Source: Desulfarculus sp. (GTDB taxonomy: Bacteria > Desulfobacterota > Desulfarculia > Desulfarculales > Desulfarculaceae). From it: DNA of 42,324 bases. A model generated the notes under the pieces. That model did no database searches and was not told where the DNA came from. It saw nothing but the letters and a program-made list of their open reading frames with translations. The stretch's first letter is position 1. The number at the start of each line of letters is the position of its first letter. The stretch is taken from the NCBI GenBank assembly GCA_016208115.1, contig JACQYR010000133.1, forward strand, positions 1-42,324, given 5' to 3'. Positions 7,342-14,760 of the stretch are shown here, piece by piece. Both the position numbers and the translations under genes were made by a program.

Positions 7342-9285
7342 CTAGTCCTGGGACGTGGGCGAGGCCGGGCCCCCGGTCTCGGTCTCCTGCTGGGCGGCGG
7401 CCTTGCGGGCGCGGCTGCGGCGCCGGGCGCTGCCCGAGCGCCGGCGGCCGCGGCGCTTCTTGGCCGAGGCCTCGCCGCCGGCACCCTCGCCGGCCAGGGG
7501 CGGGGCCTCGTTTTCGCTGGCCGCGGCGGCGGCCACGGCCTCGGTGGAGGCCTCGGACCCGGCGGTGGGCTGGGCCTCGGTCTGGGCCGGGGCCTCGGCG
7601 GTGGCCTTGGCCGCCGCTGGCTTGCGCGAGCGCCGCGAGCGCGAGCGGGAGCGCGCCTTGGGCTTGTCGCCCTGGCTGGCCGGGGCCGGCGGCTCCGGGG
7701 GCTCGTCCGCCTCCGGCTCTTCCTCCAGGTCCGGGGCCGGCTCGGCGGCGCGGGCGGCGGGGGGCGCGGCCGTCCGGAGTTGACGGGGCTCCTCGGCGGG
7801 GGCGGGCAGGGGCCAGGAGCCCTCGCCGCGCTCCAGGTGGACCTCCTCGGGCAGGCAGTCCTGGTCGGCCACCACCTCCAGGCAGACCCCGGTCTTGGCC
7901 TCCAACTCGGCCAGCTCGGCGCGCTTGGCGTTTTGCAGGTAGTTGGCCACCTCGGCGGCCAGACGCACCCGCTGGCAGCCCTCGCCGCGGGCGATCTTGC
8001 GCCCCAGTTGACGCAACGCCGCCCGGCCCAGGGCCTCGATGGTGCGCAGCATGCCCCGTCCCTGGCAGGTGGGGCAGATGCGGGTGGCCCCGAAGTCTAT
8101 GGGCGGCCGAATGCGCTGGCGCGACAGCTCCAGGAGCCCGAAGCGGCTGATGCGCCCCACGGTGACCTTGGCCTTGTCCTTCTTCAGCTCGTCCTTTAAT
8201 GCCTTCTGTACCTTGGCCTGGTGCTTGCGGTCGCGCATATCAATGAAATCTATGACTATCAACCCGCCGAGGTCGCGCAGGCGCAACTGGCGGGCGATCT
8301 CGCTGGCCGCCTCCAGGTTGACCACCAGGGCCGTCTCCTCGATCTCCTTGCCCTTGATGGCCTTGCCCGAGTTGACGTCCACGGAGACCAGGGCCTCGGT
8401 GGGCTGGATGACGATGGAGCCGCCGCAGTCCAGGCGCACCAGCGGTTGGTAGATGCTCTCCAACTGCTGCTCGATGTCGTACTTGGCGAAGATGGGGCGC
8501 TTTTCGCGGTAGAGCTTCAGGGCCTTCTTGCGCCGGGGGTTGACCAGGCTGATGAAGTCCTCCAGGCGGGCGAAGACCTCGGGGTCGTCCACCAGCACCT
8601 CTTCCACCTCGCTGGTGAACAAATCGCGCACCGTGCGCACCGCCAGCTCCTCCTCGCGGTGGATCAGGGCCGGGGCCTTGGCCTGCTTGCCGCGTTTCTG
8701 GATGTCCTCCCAGAGCCGTTGCAGGAGCTTGGCGTTGGCCAAGAGGTCGCGCTTGCTGCGGCCCTCGCTGGCGGTGCGGGCGATGATCCCCAGGTCCTCG
8801 CCCAACTGCATCTCGGCCACCACGGATTTGAGCCGCGTGCGCTCGGCCTCGGACTCGATCTTGCGCGAGACGCCCTGGGACATGTGCCCCGGGGTGAGCA
8901 CCAGCGACTGGCCGGGTATGGAAAAATAGGTGGTGAGGCTGGCGCCCTTGTTGCCGGTCTCCTCCTTGACCACCTGCACCAGGACCTCCTGGCCACGCCT
9001 GAGCACCTCCTGGATGGGCGGCAGGCCCTTGTCCGGGGCCTTGGGGCCAAAGAGGTCGGGGCGCACGTCGCTGATCTGCAAGAACCCGTGGCGGGGCGCG
9101 CCGTAGTCTATGAAGGCGGCCTGAAGGCTGGGCTCCACGTTGGCCACCACGCCCTTGTAGATGTTGCCCCGGGTCTGCTCACGGGCGGCGGTCTCCACGT
9201 AGAAGGCCTCCAGGCGGCCGTCCTCCACCAGGGCCACGCGCAGTTCCTCGGGGTCGCCGGCGTTTATGAGCATCTTCTTGACCAT
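7342..9285 (-). CDS. rng: ribonuclease E/G family endoribonuclease
   Basis: A protein of 647 residues. It has an N-terminal S1 RNA-binding domain (about 35-115), the RNase E/G catalytic domain with metal-binding aspartates in VSVDVNSG (about 297-304) and IDFIDMRDRKH (about 337-348), and a zinc-link motif CPTCQGRG near 400. From about 470 on, an Ala/Arg/Glu/Ser-rich tail with clusters such as RSRSRRSRK replaces ordered sequence, as in RNase E degradosome tails. It is therefore between RNase G (no tail) and RNase E (long tail), and the symbol is tentative. The start at 9285 has AGGA eight bases upstream; further in-frame starts at 9294 and 9390 are less likely. It processes rRNA and decays mRNA. 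Confidence 0.88.
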   Translation of the reverse strand: MVKKMLINAGDPEELRVALVEDGRLEAFYVETAAREQTRGNIYKGVVANVEPSLQAAFIDYGAPRHGFLQISDVRPDLFGPKAPDKGLPPIQEVLRRGQEVLVQVVKEETGNKGASLTTYFSIPGQSLVLTPGHMSQGVSRKIESEAERTRLKSVVAEMQLGEDLGIIARTASEGRSKRDLLANAKLLQRLWEDIQKRGKQAKAPALIHREEELAVRTVRDLFTSEVEEVLVDDPEVFARLEDFISLVNPRRKKALKLYREKRPIFAKYDIEQQLESIYQPLVRLDCGGSIVIQPTEALVSVDVNSGKAIKGKEIEETALVVNLEAASEIARQLRLRDLGGLIVIDFIDMRDRKHQAKVQKALKDELKKDKAKVTVGRISRFGLLELSRQRIRPPIDFGATRICPTCQGRGMLRTIEALGRAALRQLGRKIARGEGCQRVRLAAEVANYLQNAKRAELAELEAKTGVCLEVVADQDCLPEEVHLERGEGSWPLPAPAEEPRQLRTAAPPAARAAEPAPDLEEEPEADEPPEPPAPASQGDKPKARSRSRSRRSRKPAAAKATAEAPAQTEAQPTAGSEASTEAVAAAAASENEAPPLAGEGAGGEASAKKRRGRRRSGSARRRSRARKAAAQQETETGGPASPTSQD

Positions 9286-9319
9286 GGCGGCCATCCTACC
9301 GTATGCGAAGGCAAAATTC

Positions 9320-9345
9320 CAGCCGCCTCGTTGCCGGGGCGGCTG
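9320..9345 (-). terminator. stem-loop between usp and rne
   Basis: Arms CAGCCGCC (9320-9327) and GGCGGCTG (9338-9345) with a ten-base loop. On the minus strand it is followed by GGAATTTTGCC, a short T-run. It can be a weak terminator of the upstream stress-protein gene. Since it lies just before the RNase E/G start codon, it may also be a structured leader of the kind used for RNase E autoregulation. Confidence 0.4.
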
Positions 9346-9431
9346 TTGGATAGGGCCAGTATAGCACAAGGCCAGGCTGGACAGCCCCACGGAACCGCGG
9401 ACGGTTTTCCGGGGTATTGCCCGGGCCGGGC

Positions 9432-9938
9432 CTATTCCTCGTGCCCCCTGGGGGTCTGGGGCGGCAGCTCGGGGTAGAAGCCCTGGCCGCTGGGATTAAT
9501 CAGCAGTACCGGCAGGGAGCTGTGGCGCACCACCCGCTCGCTCACCGAGCCCAGGAAGCTCTCCGGTCCCAGCTCGTGATGACGCCCCACGGTGGCCATG
9601 ACGATCAGGCCGGCCCCGATCTCCTGGGCCAGGCGCAGTATCTCCCGGGGGGGATAGCCGGAGCGCAGGTGGCGCTGGATGGCCGGGCAGCCCGCCAGCT
9701 CGTCGTGGCAGACCGCCTCCATCTTTTTAAGCGCCCGCTGGTTCTCCATCTCCTGGAAGCCCCGCAGGAACTCGGGGTTGGCGTCGCCGTAGGTGTGGTC
9801 GTAGTCCTTGATGCCCTCGCAGACGAAGAGCATGTGCACCTCGGCCCCCAGGGTCTGGGCCAGGGACTGCACCGTGGGCAAGGCCTTGGCGGCGTTGTCG
9901 GACAGGTCGGTGGGCCACAGGATTTTCTTGATCTCCAT
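9432..9938 (-). CDS. universal stress protein (UspA family)
   Basis: A 168-residue single-domain Usp protein. It starts MEIKKILWPTDLSDNA, the typical first strand with the ATP-site aspartate, and ends with GLIVMATVGRHHELGP and LGSVSERVVRHSSLPVLLI, which resemble the G-x2-G-x9-G-(S/T) nucleotide-binding loop. The ATG at 9938 is preferred because GGGAGG lies seven bases upstream; the ATG at 9944 lies too close to that site. Upstream a good -10 TATAAT occurs at 10020-10025 on the minus strand but without a clear -35. The specific stress it answers is not visible. Confidence 0.88.
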   Translation of the reverse strand: MEIKKILWPTDLSDNAAKALPTVQSLAQTLGAEVHMLFVCEGIKDYDHTYGDANPEFLRGFQEMENQRALKKMEAVCHDELAGCPAIQRHLRSGYPPREILRLAQEIGAGLIVMATVGRHHELGPESFLGSVSERVVRHSSLPVLLINPSGQGFYPELPPQTPRGHEE

Positions 9939-10155
9939 GTCCATGCCTCCCATGGGGTTGGTTGCGCGCCACCGCTCCGGATGGCCGGCCCGGTCGGCGG
10001 CAGCGCGGGGTTTTACATAATTATAAGGCCAGAAAGACGATGGGTGGGGAAGGTGTTTACCGCATGGTGTGATCCAACCATCTCAGACGGGAGCCGCCAG
10101 CGCCGGCCACCCAGACAGCCCCACCCGACCCGTTTACGCCCGCCGCGGCTCGCGG

Positions 10156-11238
10156 CTAGTCCAGGGGCAGGCGGCCGCCCACGGGCAGGATGGTCACCTG
10201 GGGGTTGGCCTGGGGGGGGCGCTGTTGGTCCAGGCGGGCCAGGTCGCCGGGCAGCCAGCCCACGGGCTCGTCGCCCAACTTAAGGCTGCCCCAGTGGCCG
10301 GGCACCAGGCGCCTGGCCCCCAGGTCGCGGGCGGCTTGCACGGCCTCGGCCGGGTCCAGGTGGGCGTAGTGCATGAACCAGCGCGGCAGGTAGGCCCCGA
10401 TGGACAAGAGGGCCACCTCTATGCCCGGGTAACGCCGGCCGATCTCGCGGTAGCCCGTGAAGTAGCCACTGTCGCCGCCGAAGAAGACGCGGCGGCCCTG
10501 GCGTTCGATCAGCCAGGCGCACCACAGGCTCCGGTTGTAGCCCTGCCCCCAGCGCAGGGACCAGTGCTGGGCCGGCAGGCAGGTGAAGGTGGTGCCCTCT
10601 ATGGTCACGCTCTGCCACCAGTCCAACTCCTGGACGTTCTTGGCTCCCATGTCGCCCAGCAGTTCCCCCAGGCCCAGGGGCGCCAGGAAGACGGCCCGGC
10701 CGCCCAGGGCGGCCACGCTGGGCTCATCCAGGTGGTCGTAGTGGTTGTGGCTGATGAGCGCCACCGTGCCGGCGGGCAGCTTCTCCGGGCCGAAGGCCGG
10801 GGGCACGACCCGCCGGGCCGGGCCGGCTTTGGCGCCGAAGAAGGGATCGGTTATCACCGGCGGCCCGCCCAGGCGCACCACGAAGGTGGCGTGCCCCACC
10901 CAGGCGATATCCCTGGCCGCCGAGGGCTCGGCCAGATAGGCACCGTCGTTGTCCACGCGGGGGGTGGGCGGGGCCTCCTGGGCCTGGGGACCCAGGCTGT
11001 TTTTGGCCAACAGCCAGTAGACCAGGGACCACCAGTGGTGCTCGCGGGGTTGCCAGGGGTTGAAGAAGCGGCCGTCCGGGTGGCGGTGGGGGGCGTGGAG
11101 GGCCTGGACCGGGGCCGACTCCACCTGGCGGCGCCAGGCCTGTTCGTCAAAGGAGCGGGGGGGCAGGCAGCCGGCCAGGAGCGCGGCCAACAGGCAGGCC
11201 GCCAGCCAAGGAGCCACGCGCATGAGTGGGGGGATCAC
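10156..11238 (-). CDS. metallo-beta-lactamase-fold lipoprotein (NAPE-PLD / UlaG-like)
   Basis: A 360-residue protein with a lipoprotein signal (APWLAACLLAALLAGC, lipobox LAGC), so it is probably anchored in the cell envelope. The MBL-fold motif SHNHYDHLD sits at about 162-170, followed by GGDSGYFTGY and PGHWGSLKLGDEP with further metal ligands. The WVGHATFVVRLGG and ITDPFFG strands are characteristic of the NAPE-PLD-like branch, which includes phospholipid hydrolases. The substrate cannot be told. The first start is a GTG overlapping the upstream stop (GTGA), implying translational coupling; an ATG at 11223 (MRVAPWLAA) gives an equally good signal peptide. Confidence 0.8.
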   Translation of the reverse strand: MIPPLMRVAPWLAACLLAALLAGCLPPRSFDEQAWRRQVESAPVQALHAPHRHPDGRFFNPWQPREHHWWSLVYWLLAKNSLGPQAQEAPPTPRVDNDGAYLAEPSAARDIAWVGHATFVVRLGGPPVITDPFFGAKAGPARRVVPPAFGPEKLPAGTVALISHNHYDHLDEPSVAALGGRAVFLAPLGLGELLGDMGAKNVQELDWWQSVTIEGTTFTCLPAQHWSLRWGQGYNRSLWCAWLIERQGRRVFFGGDSGYFTGYREIGRRYPGIEVALLSIGAYLPRWFMHYAHLDPAEAVQAARDLGARRLVPGHWGSLKLGDEPVGWLPGDLARLDQQRPPQANPQVTILPVGGRLPLD

Positions 11239-12497
11239 GGCTCTTCGGGGTAGCGCCCGTGGATGGAGCGGATAACCTCGTAGATGTCCAGGAAGGCCTC
11301 CACCACCTCGGGGTCGAACTGGTTGCCCGACCCCTGGTGGATGATCTCCAGGACCTTGTCCTCGCTGAAGGCCGGCTTGTAGACCCGAGCCGAGATCAGG
11401 GCGTCGTAGACGTCGGCCAGGGCCGTGACCCGGGCAAAGAGGGGTATCTCCTCGCCGCGCAGGCCCGGCCCCAGCTCCACATTGGGCGCGAAGATGTCGG
11501 GGATGCGCCCGGGATAGCCGCTGCCGTCCCAGCGCTCGTGATGGTTCAGCACGATGGCCTGGGCGGCGGCGTCCACCTCCGAGGTGGTCTGGCTGAACAA
11601 CTGGGCGCCGTAGATGGTGTGGTACTTGATGACGTGGAATTCCTCGTCGCTGAGCTTGCCGGGCTTCTTGAGTATGGCGTCGCTGATGGCCACCTTGCCC
11701 ACGTCGTGCTGCATGGCCGCCACGCGGATGATGTCCTTGCTGCGCTTGATCTCCTCCAGGGCCAGGCCGCGCCGGCGGGCCCAGCTCTGGTATATCTCGG
11801 CGGCGTAGGCCCCCACGCGGTTGACGTGGGGGCCGGTCTCCTTGGGGTCGCGGAGCTCGGCCATCTTGGCGGTGCGCAGGATCAGCTCGCGGGTGATGAT
11901 GGCCCGCTCCACGGCCAGGGCCGCGTTGTTGGCGAAGAAGGAGACGTAGGCCTGGTCGCGGAGGCTGAAGGGCACCGCCTGGCCGGCGGGGTCCTGGGCG
12001 TTAATGAGCTGCAAGACCCCCACGATGCCGCCGCGGCTGGTGCGCAGGGGCACGGCCAGCACCGAGCGGGTGCGGTAGCCGCTGGCCTGGTCGAAGCTGC
12101 GGTTGAAGCAAAAGGGCAGGGTGGGGTCCAGGTCGTAGGCGTCGTCTATCTTCAGCGGCTGGCCGGTGACGGCCACGTAGCCGCACAGGGAGGAGGTGTC
12201 AACGGGTATCTCCCAGTCCTGGTAGAGGTACTTGTTGCTCTCCTGGCTGGTGAGCAGGGTGTCGTTGTGCACGTAGCTGAAGGCCAGGTTCTTGCCCCGG
12301 GTCAGGAAGATGGAGCCAGCGTCGGAGTTGGTGAAGCGGCGGGCCTCATAGAGTATCTTGTCCAAGAGCGCCGAGACGTCGTGCACCTGGATCAGACCCT
12401 CGGTGACGGACATTAGGTTGTCCAATAGGTCCCTGTCGCCTACCTGGATGTCCATGCGCCCTTGGCCCTCGCCGGAAAGAGTGACCCGCCCTGCCAT
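11235..12497 (-). CDS. GAF-HD-GYP domain protein, probable c-di-GMP phosphodiesterase
   Basis: 420 residues with a GAF sensor domain (about 30-195) and an HD-GYP domain. The HD pair is in AAMQHDVGKVAISD near 263 and the GYP motif in HHERWDGSGYPGR near 324. HD-GYP enzymes hydrolyse cyclic di-GMP, or in some members cGAMP, at a di- or tri-iron centre. No receiver domain or membrane segment is seen, so the signal is probably a small cytosolic ligand of the GAF domain. It overlaps the downstream lipoprotein gene. A later start at 12455 (MDIQVGD) is possible because the first ATG has no clear ribosome site. Confidence 0.88.
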   Translation of the reverse strand: MAGRVTLSGEGQGRMDIQVGDRDLLDNLMSVTEGLIQVHDVSALLDKILYEARRFTNSDAGSIFLTRGKNLAFSYVHNDTLLTSQESNKYLYQDWEIPVDTSSLCGYVAVTGQPLKIDDAYDLDPTLPFCFNRSFDQASGYRTRSVLAVPLRTSRGGIVGVLQLINAQDPAGQAVPFSLRDQAYVSFFANNAALAVERAIITRELILRTAKMAELRDPKETGPHVNRVGAYAAEIYQSWARRRGLALEEIKRSKDIIRVAAMQHDVGKVAISDAILKKPGKLSDEEFHVIKYHTIYGAQLFSQTTSEVDAAAQAIVLNHHERWDGSGYPGRIPDIFAPNVELGPGLRGEEIPLFARVTALADVYDALISARVYKPAFSEDKVLEIIHQGSGNQFDPEVVEAFLDIYEVIRSIHGRYPEEP

Positions 12498-12630
12498 TTT
12501 TTGACCATACTAACAAATTATTCGGCGGCCTTACACACTTGTTTCGCGCGGGCGCCGAGCCGGCTTGCCTACCTCTATTATGAGGCCAGCCCGTGGCGGC
12601 GCAAGGCCCCGGCCTGGCGCCGCCACGTCC

Positions 12631-14592
12631 TCAGGCCCCGTAGCGGGCCTGGTCCAGGTCCCGGAGCTTGCGCTCCATGAGCCGCGCCAGTTCCTCCAGG
12701 TTCTCCTCGCCGCCCAGGAGGTTGCCGTGCACCTCCAGGTGCAGGTTGACCTGGGGTGGCGGTTGGGCGGGGCCGGCGGCCGGCTGGCCGGTCTGGTTCA
12801 AGGCCGTGAGCAGGGGCAGGGTGGCGGCGTTGACGCTCTCGGCGCGCACGATGTACTCGCCCCGGCGGGCGATGATGGGCACCTCGTCGTGGGCCAGGCT
12901 GGTCACCTGGGCCCCGGCGTGGAAGCGGGGCAGGGACTCCAGCCAGCCGCCGTCGTGCATGACCCGCCCGCCCTGGTGGTACTTGGGCTTGTCGCCCACG
13001 GTCTCGTACTCCACGCGCACATGGCTGGTCCACTCGGTGGGGATGGAGCGGATGGCCTCCTCCAGGGCTTTCATCTGCTCCCAGGTGGTCTTGGCCTCGC
13101 GGGCGGTGCCCACCAAGGCCGTGGAAAAGGAGTTCTTAAGGGCGGTGGTGAGGGCCTCCACGGTCAGGTTCCCGGTGGCAAAGCGCTCCATGAGGGTGGC
13201 GATGGACTGGTGCAGCACGGCGGCCTGGTCCGTGGGCAGGTGCATGGAGCCGGCCAGGTTCTCCACCATGTCGCGGAAGGCGCCGGTCTGGCTGGTGGAG
13301 CCGCTCATGGCCTGGCCCTCCAGGTCGGCGGAGACAGCCATGGCGTCAATGGCCTGGCCGGCGTCGGCCAGCACTTGGGAGGCCTCCACCAGCTTGGCGC
13401 TCAGGGGGTCCAGGTTCTTGACCATCTTCTCCAGGCCCTGATTGCCCAGGCCCGCCCGCTCGGCCAACAGCCCCATCTGCTCCACGGTCTGGCCCATGGA
13501 GGGCAGGATGTTGGTGGCGAAGCCCTCCACGCTGATCTGGGCCGAGTCAAAGGCCTCCTCCACGCCCTTGGTGGCCCGCTCCAGATACTCCATGTCGGCC
13601 TTGATGGTGGACAGGGCCGACTGCTGGGTGTGGCCGCCGCCCCCGCCGAAGGCGCCCATGATGGCCTCCACCGGGCCGGGCATGCCCAGGAGGTTGGCCC
13701 CCAGGCTGGTGACGCCCAGGGCGGCGCCGATGGGCGCGGCCACCGAGAGGGCGCCGCCGGCCTGGCCGAAGAGCCCGCCCAGGAACCCACCCCCCTCGGA
13801 GCCGCCGCCGAAGATGCCGCTCAGGAACCCACCCCCCTCGGAGGCGCCGCCGAAGATGTTGCTCAGGAAACCGCCGCCCTCGGCGCCGCCGCCCAGGAGG
13901 CCGCTGAACAGGCCGCCACCGCCACCCAGGCCCAGGAGGCTGCCCAGGCCGCCGCCCCCCGAGCCGCCGCCCAGGAGCTTGCCGGCCAGGCCCTTGGCCA
14001 GGCCCCCCAGATTGAGGCCCTTGCCGCCGCCCAAGAGGGAGCCCAAGCCCCCGCCCTTGCCCAGGAGACCGCCTAGAAGCCCGCCCAACCCCGGCAGACC
14101 GCCGCCCTCCTCACTGCCCTCCCCCAGGCCGTCTAGCCAGCCCTCCCCGTCCAGGTCCAGGCCGCCCAGGGAATCGCCCCAGCCCCCCTCCAGGCCGGAG
14201 AACATCTGGCCCAGTTTCTCCTGGGGCACCTGGCAAAGCTCTTGCCAGGCCTGCTCCCAGGCCGGGCCGGCCTGGGCCAGGCCGTCTTGCAGGCCTTGGC
14301 TGACGGCCTGGCTCAGGCCGTCGCCCAGGCCCTCAAAGTCCTGGTCCCAGCCCGAGGACCAGGCCTGGCTGAAGTCGCCGCGCAGGTCTTCCAGGGACTG
14401 GCCCAGGCCCTCTGCCCAGGATTGGCCGATGGATTCGCCCTGGAACAGGCCGCTGGTCTCCTGGCCGATGGCGTTGAACTCGGTCTTGATCTCCTGGGCC
14501 TTCTCCAAGAGCCCGTCCAGGGAGCGCTCGGCCTGGCCCAGGCCCGAGCCGTCGGTTTCGATGCTTATGCCGATCCTGATTTCCTGGGACAT
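12631..14592 (-). CDS. orphan phage tail tape-measure-like protein with Gly-rich repeats
   Basis: A 653-residue protein with no enzymatic motif. The N-terminus (EIRIGISIETDGSGLGQAER) resembles the start of tail tape-measure proteins. A low-complexity Gly/Leu/Phe core (about 165-290) follows and includes three 14-residue repeats. Helical segments come next. The C-terminus has the tape-measure signature YHQGGRVMHDGG, RFHAGAQV and IARRGEYIVRAESVN. The start at 14592 has an AAGGAGG site five to six bases upstream. There are no other phage structural genes nearby, so it is a lone remnant or a domesticated protein. Identification is by resemblance of motifs and composition only. Confidence 0.5.
   Translation of the reverse strand: MSQEIRIGISIETDGSGLGQAERSLDGLLEKAQEIKTEFNAIGQETSGLFQGESIGQSWAEGLGQSLEDLRGDFSQAWSSGWDQDFEGLGDGLSQAVSQGLQDGLAQAGPAWEQAWQELCQVPQEKLGQMFSGLEGGWGDSLGGLDLDGEGWLDGLGEGSEEGGGLPGLGGLLGGLLGKGGGLGSLLGGGKGLNLGGLAKGLAGKLLGGGSGGGGLGSLLGLGGGGGLFSGLLGGGAEGGGFLSNIFGGASEGGGFLSGIFGGGSEGGGFLGGLFGQAGGALSVAAPIGAALGVTSLGANLLGMPGPVEAIMGAFGGGGGHTQQSALSTIKADMEYLERATKGVEEAFDSAQISVEGFATNILPSMGQTVEQMGLLAERAGLGNQGLEKMVKNLDPLSAKLVEASQVLADAGQAIDAMAVSADLEGQAMSGSTSQTGAFRDMVENLAGSMHLPTDQAAVLHQSIATLMERFATGNLTVEALTTALKNSFSTALVGTAREAKTTWEQMKALEEAIRSIPTEWTSHVRVEYETVGDKPKYHQGGRVMHDGGWLESLPRFHAGAQVTSLAHDEVPIIARRGEYIVRAESVNAATLPLLTALNQTGQPAAGPAQPPPQVNLHLEVHGNLLGGEENLEELARLMERKLRDLDQARYGA
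13781..13906. repeat. three 42-base tandem repeats inside the tape-measure-like gene
   Basis: Units at 13781-13822, 13823-13864 and 13865-13906 encode 14-residue blocks of the form I/L-F/L-GG-x-(S/A)-EGGGFL-S/G-x. The first two units are nearly identical in DNA, the third has diverged. Such in-frame repeats allow length variation by slippage. Confidence 0.8.
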
Positions 14593-14699
14593 GACCGCCT
14601 CCTTGTGTTTTCCTGTCTCACCAGGTAGCAGGGGGGCCGGTGGTGGCACATGGAAGCGGCTCAGGAAGTTGGCCGGGAGGGCCGCCGGGTCAATAGAAG

Positions 14700-14728
14700 C
14701 CGCCCCGGCCTGGGCGAGGCCGGGGCGG
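14700..14728 (-). terminator. probable terminator after the flavodoxin/SCP2 gene
   Basis: Perfect 11-base arms CCGCCCCGGCC (14700-14710) and GGCCGGGGCGG (14718-14728) with a seven-base loop lie 32 bases after the stop of the 14761-16647 gene. The following minus-strand bases CTTCTATT form only a poor T-run. Confidence 0.65.
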
Positions 14729-14760
14729 ACGCAGAGAGCGGTTGGGGGTTGTGGTGGTTG

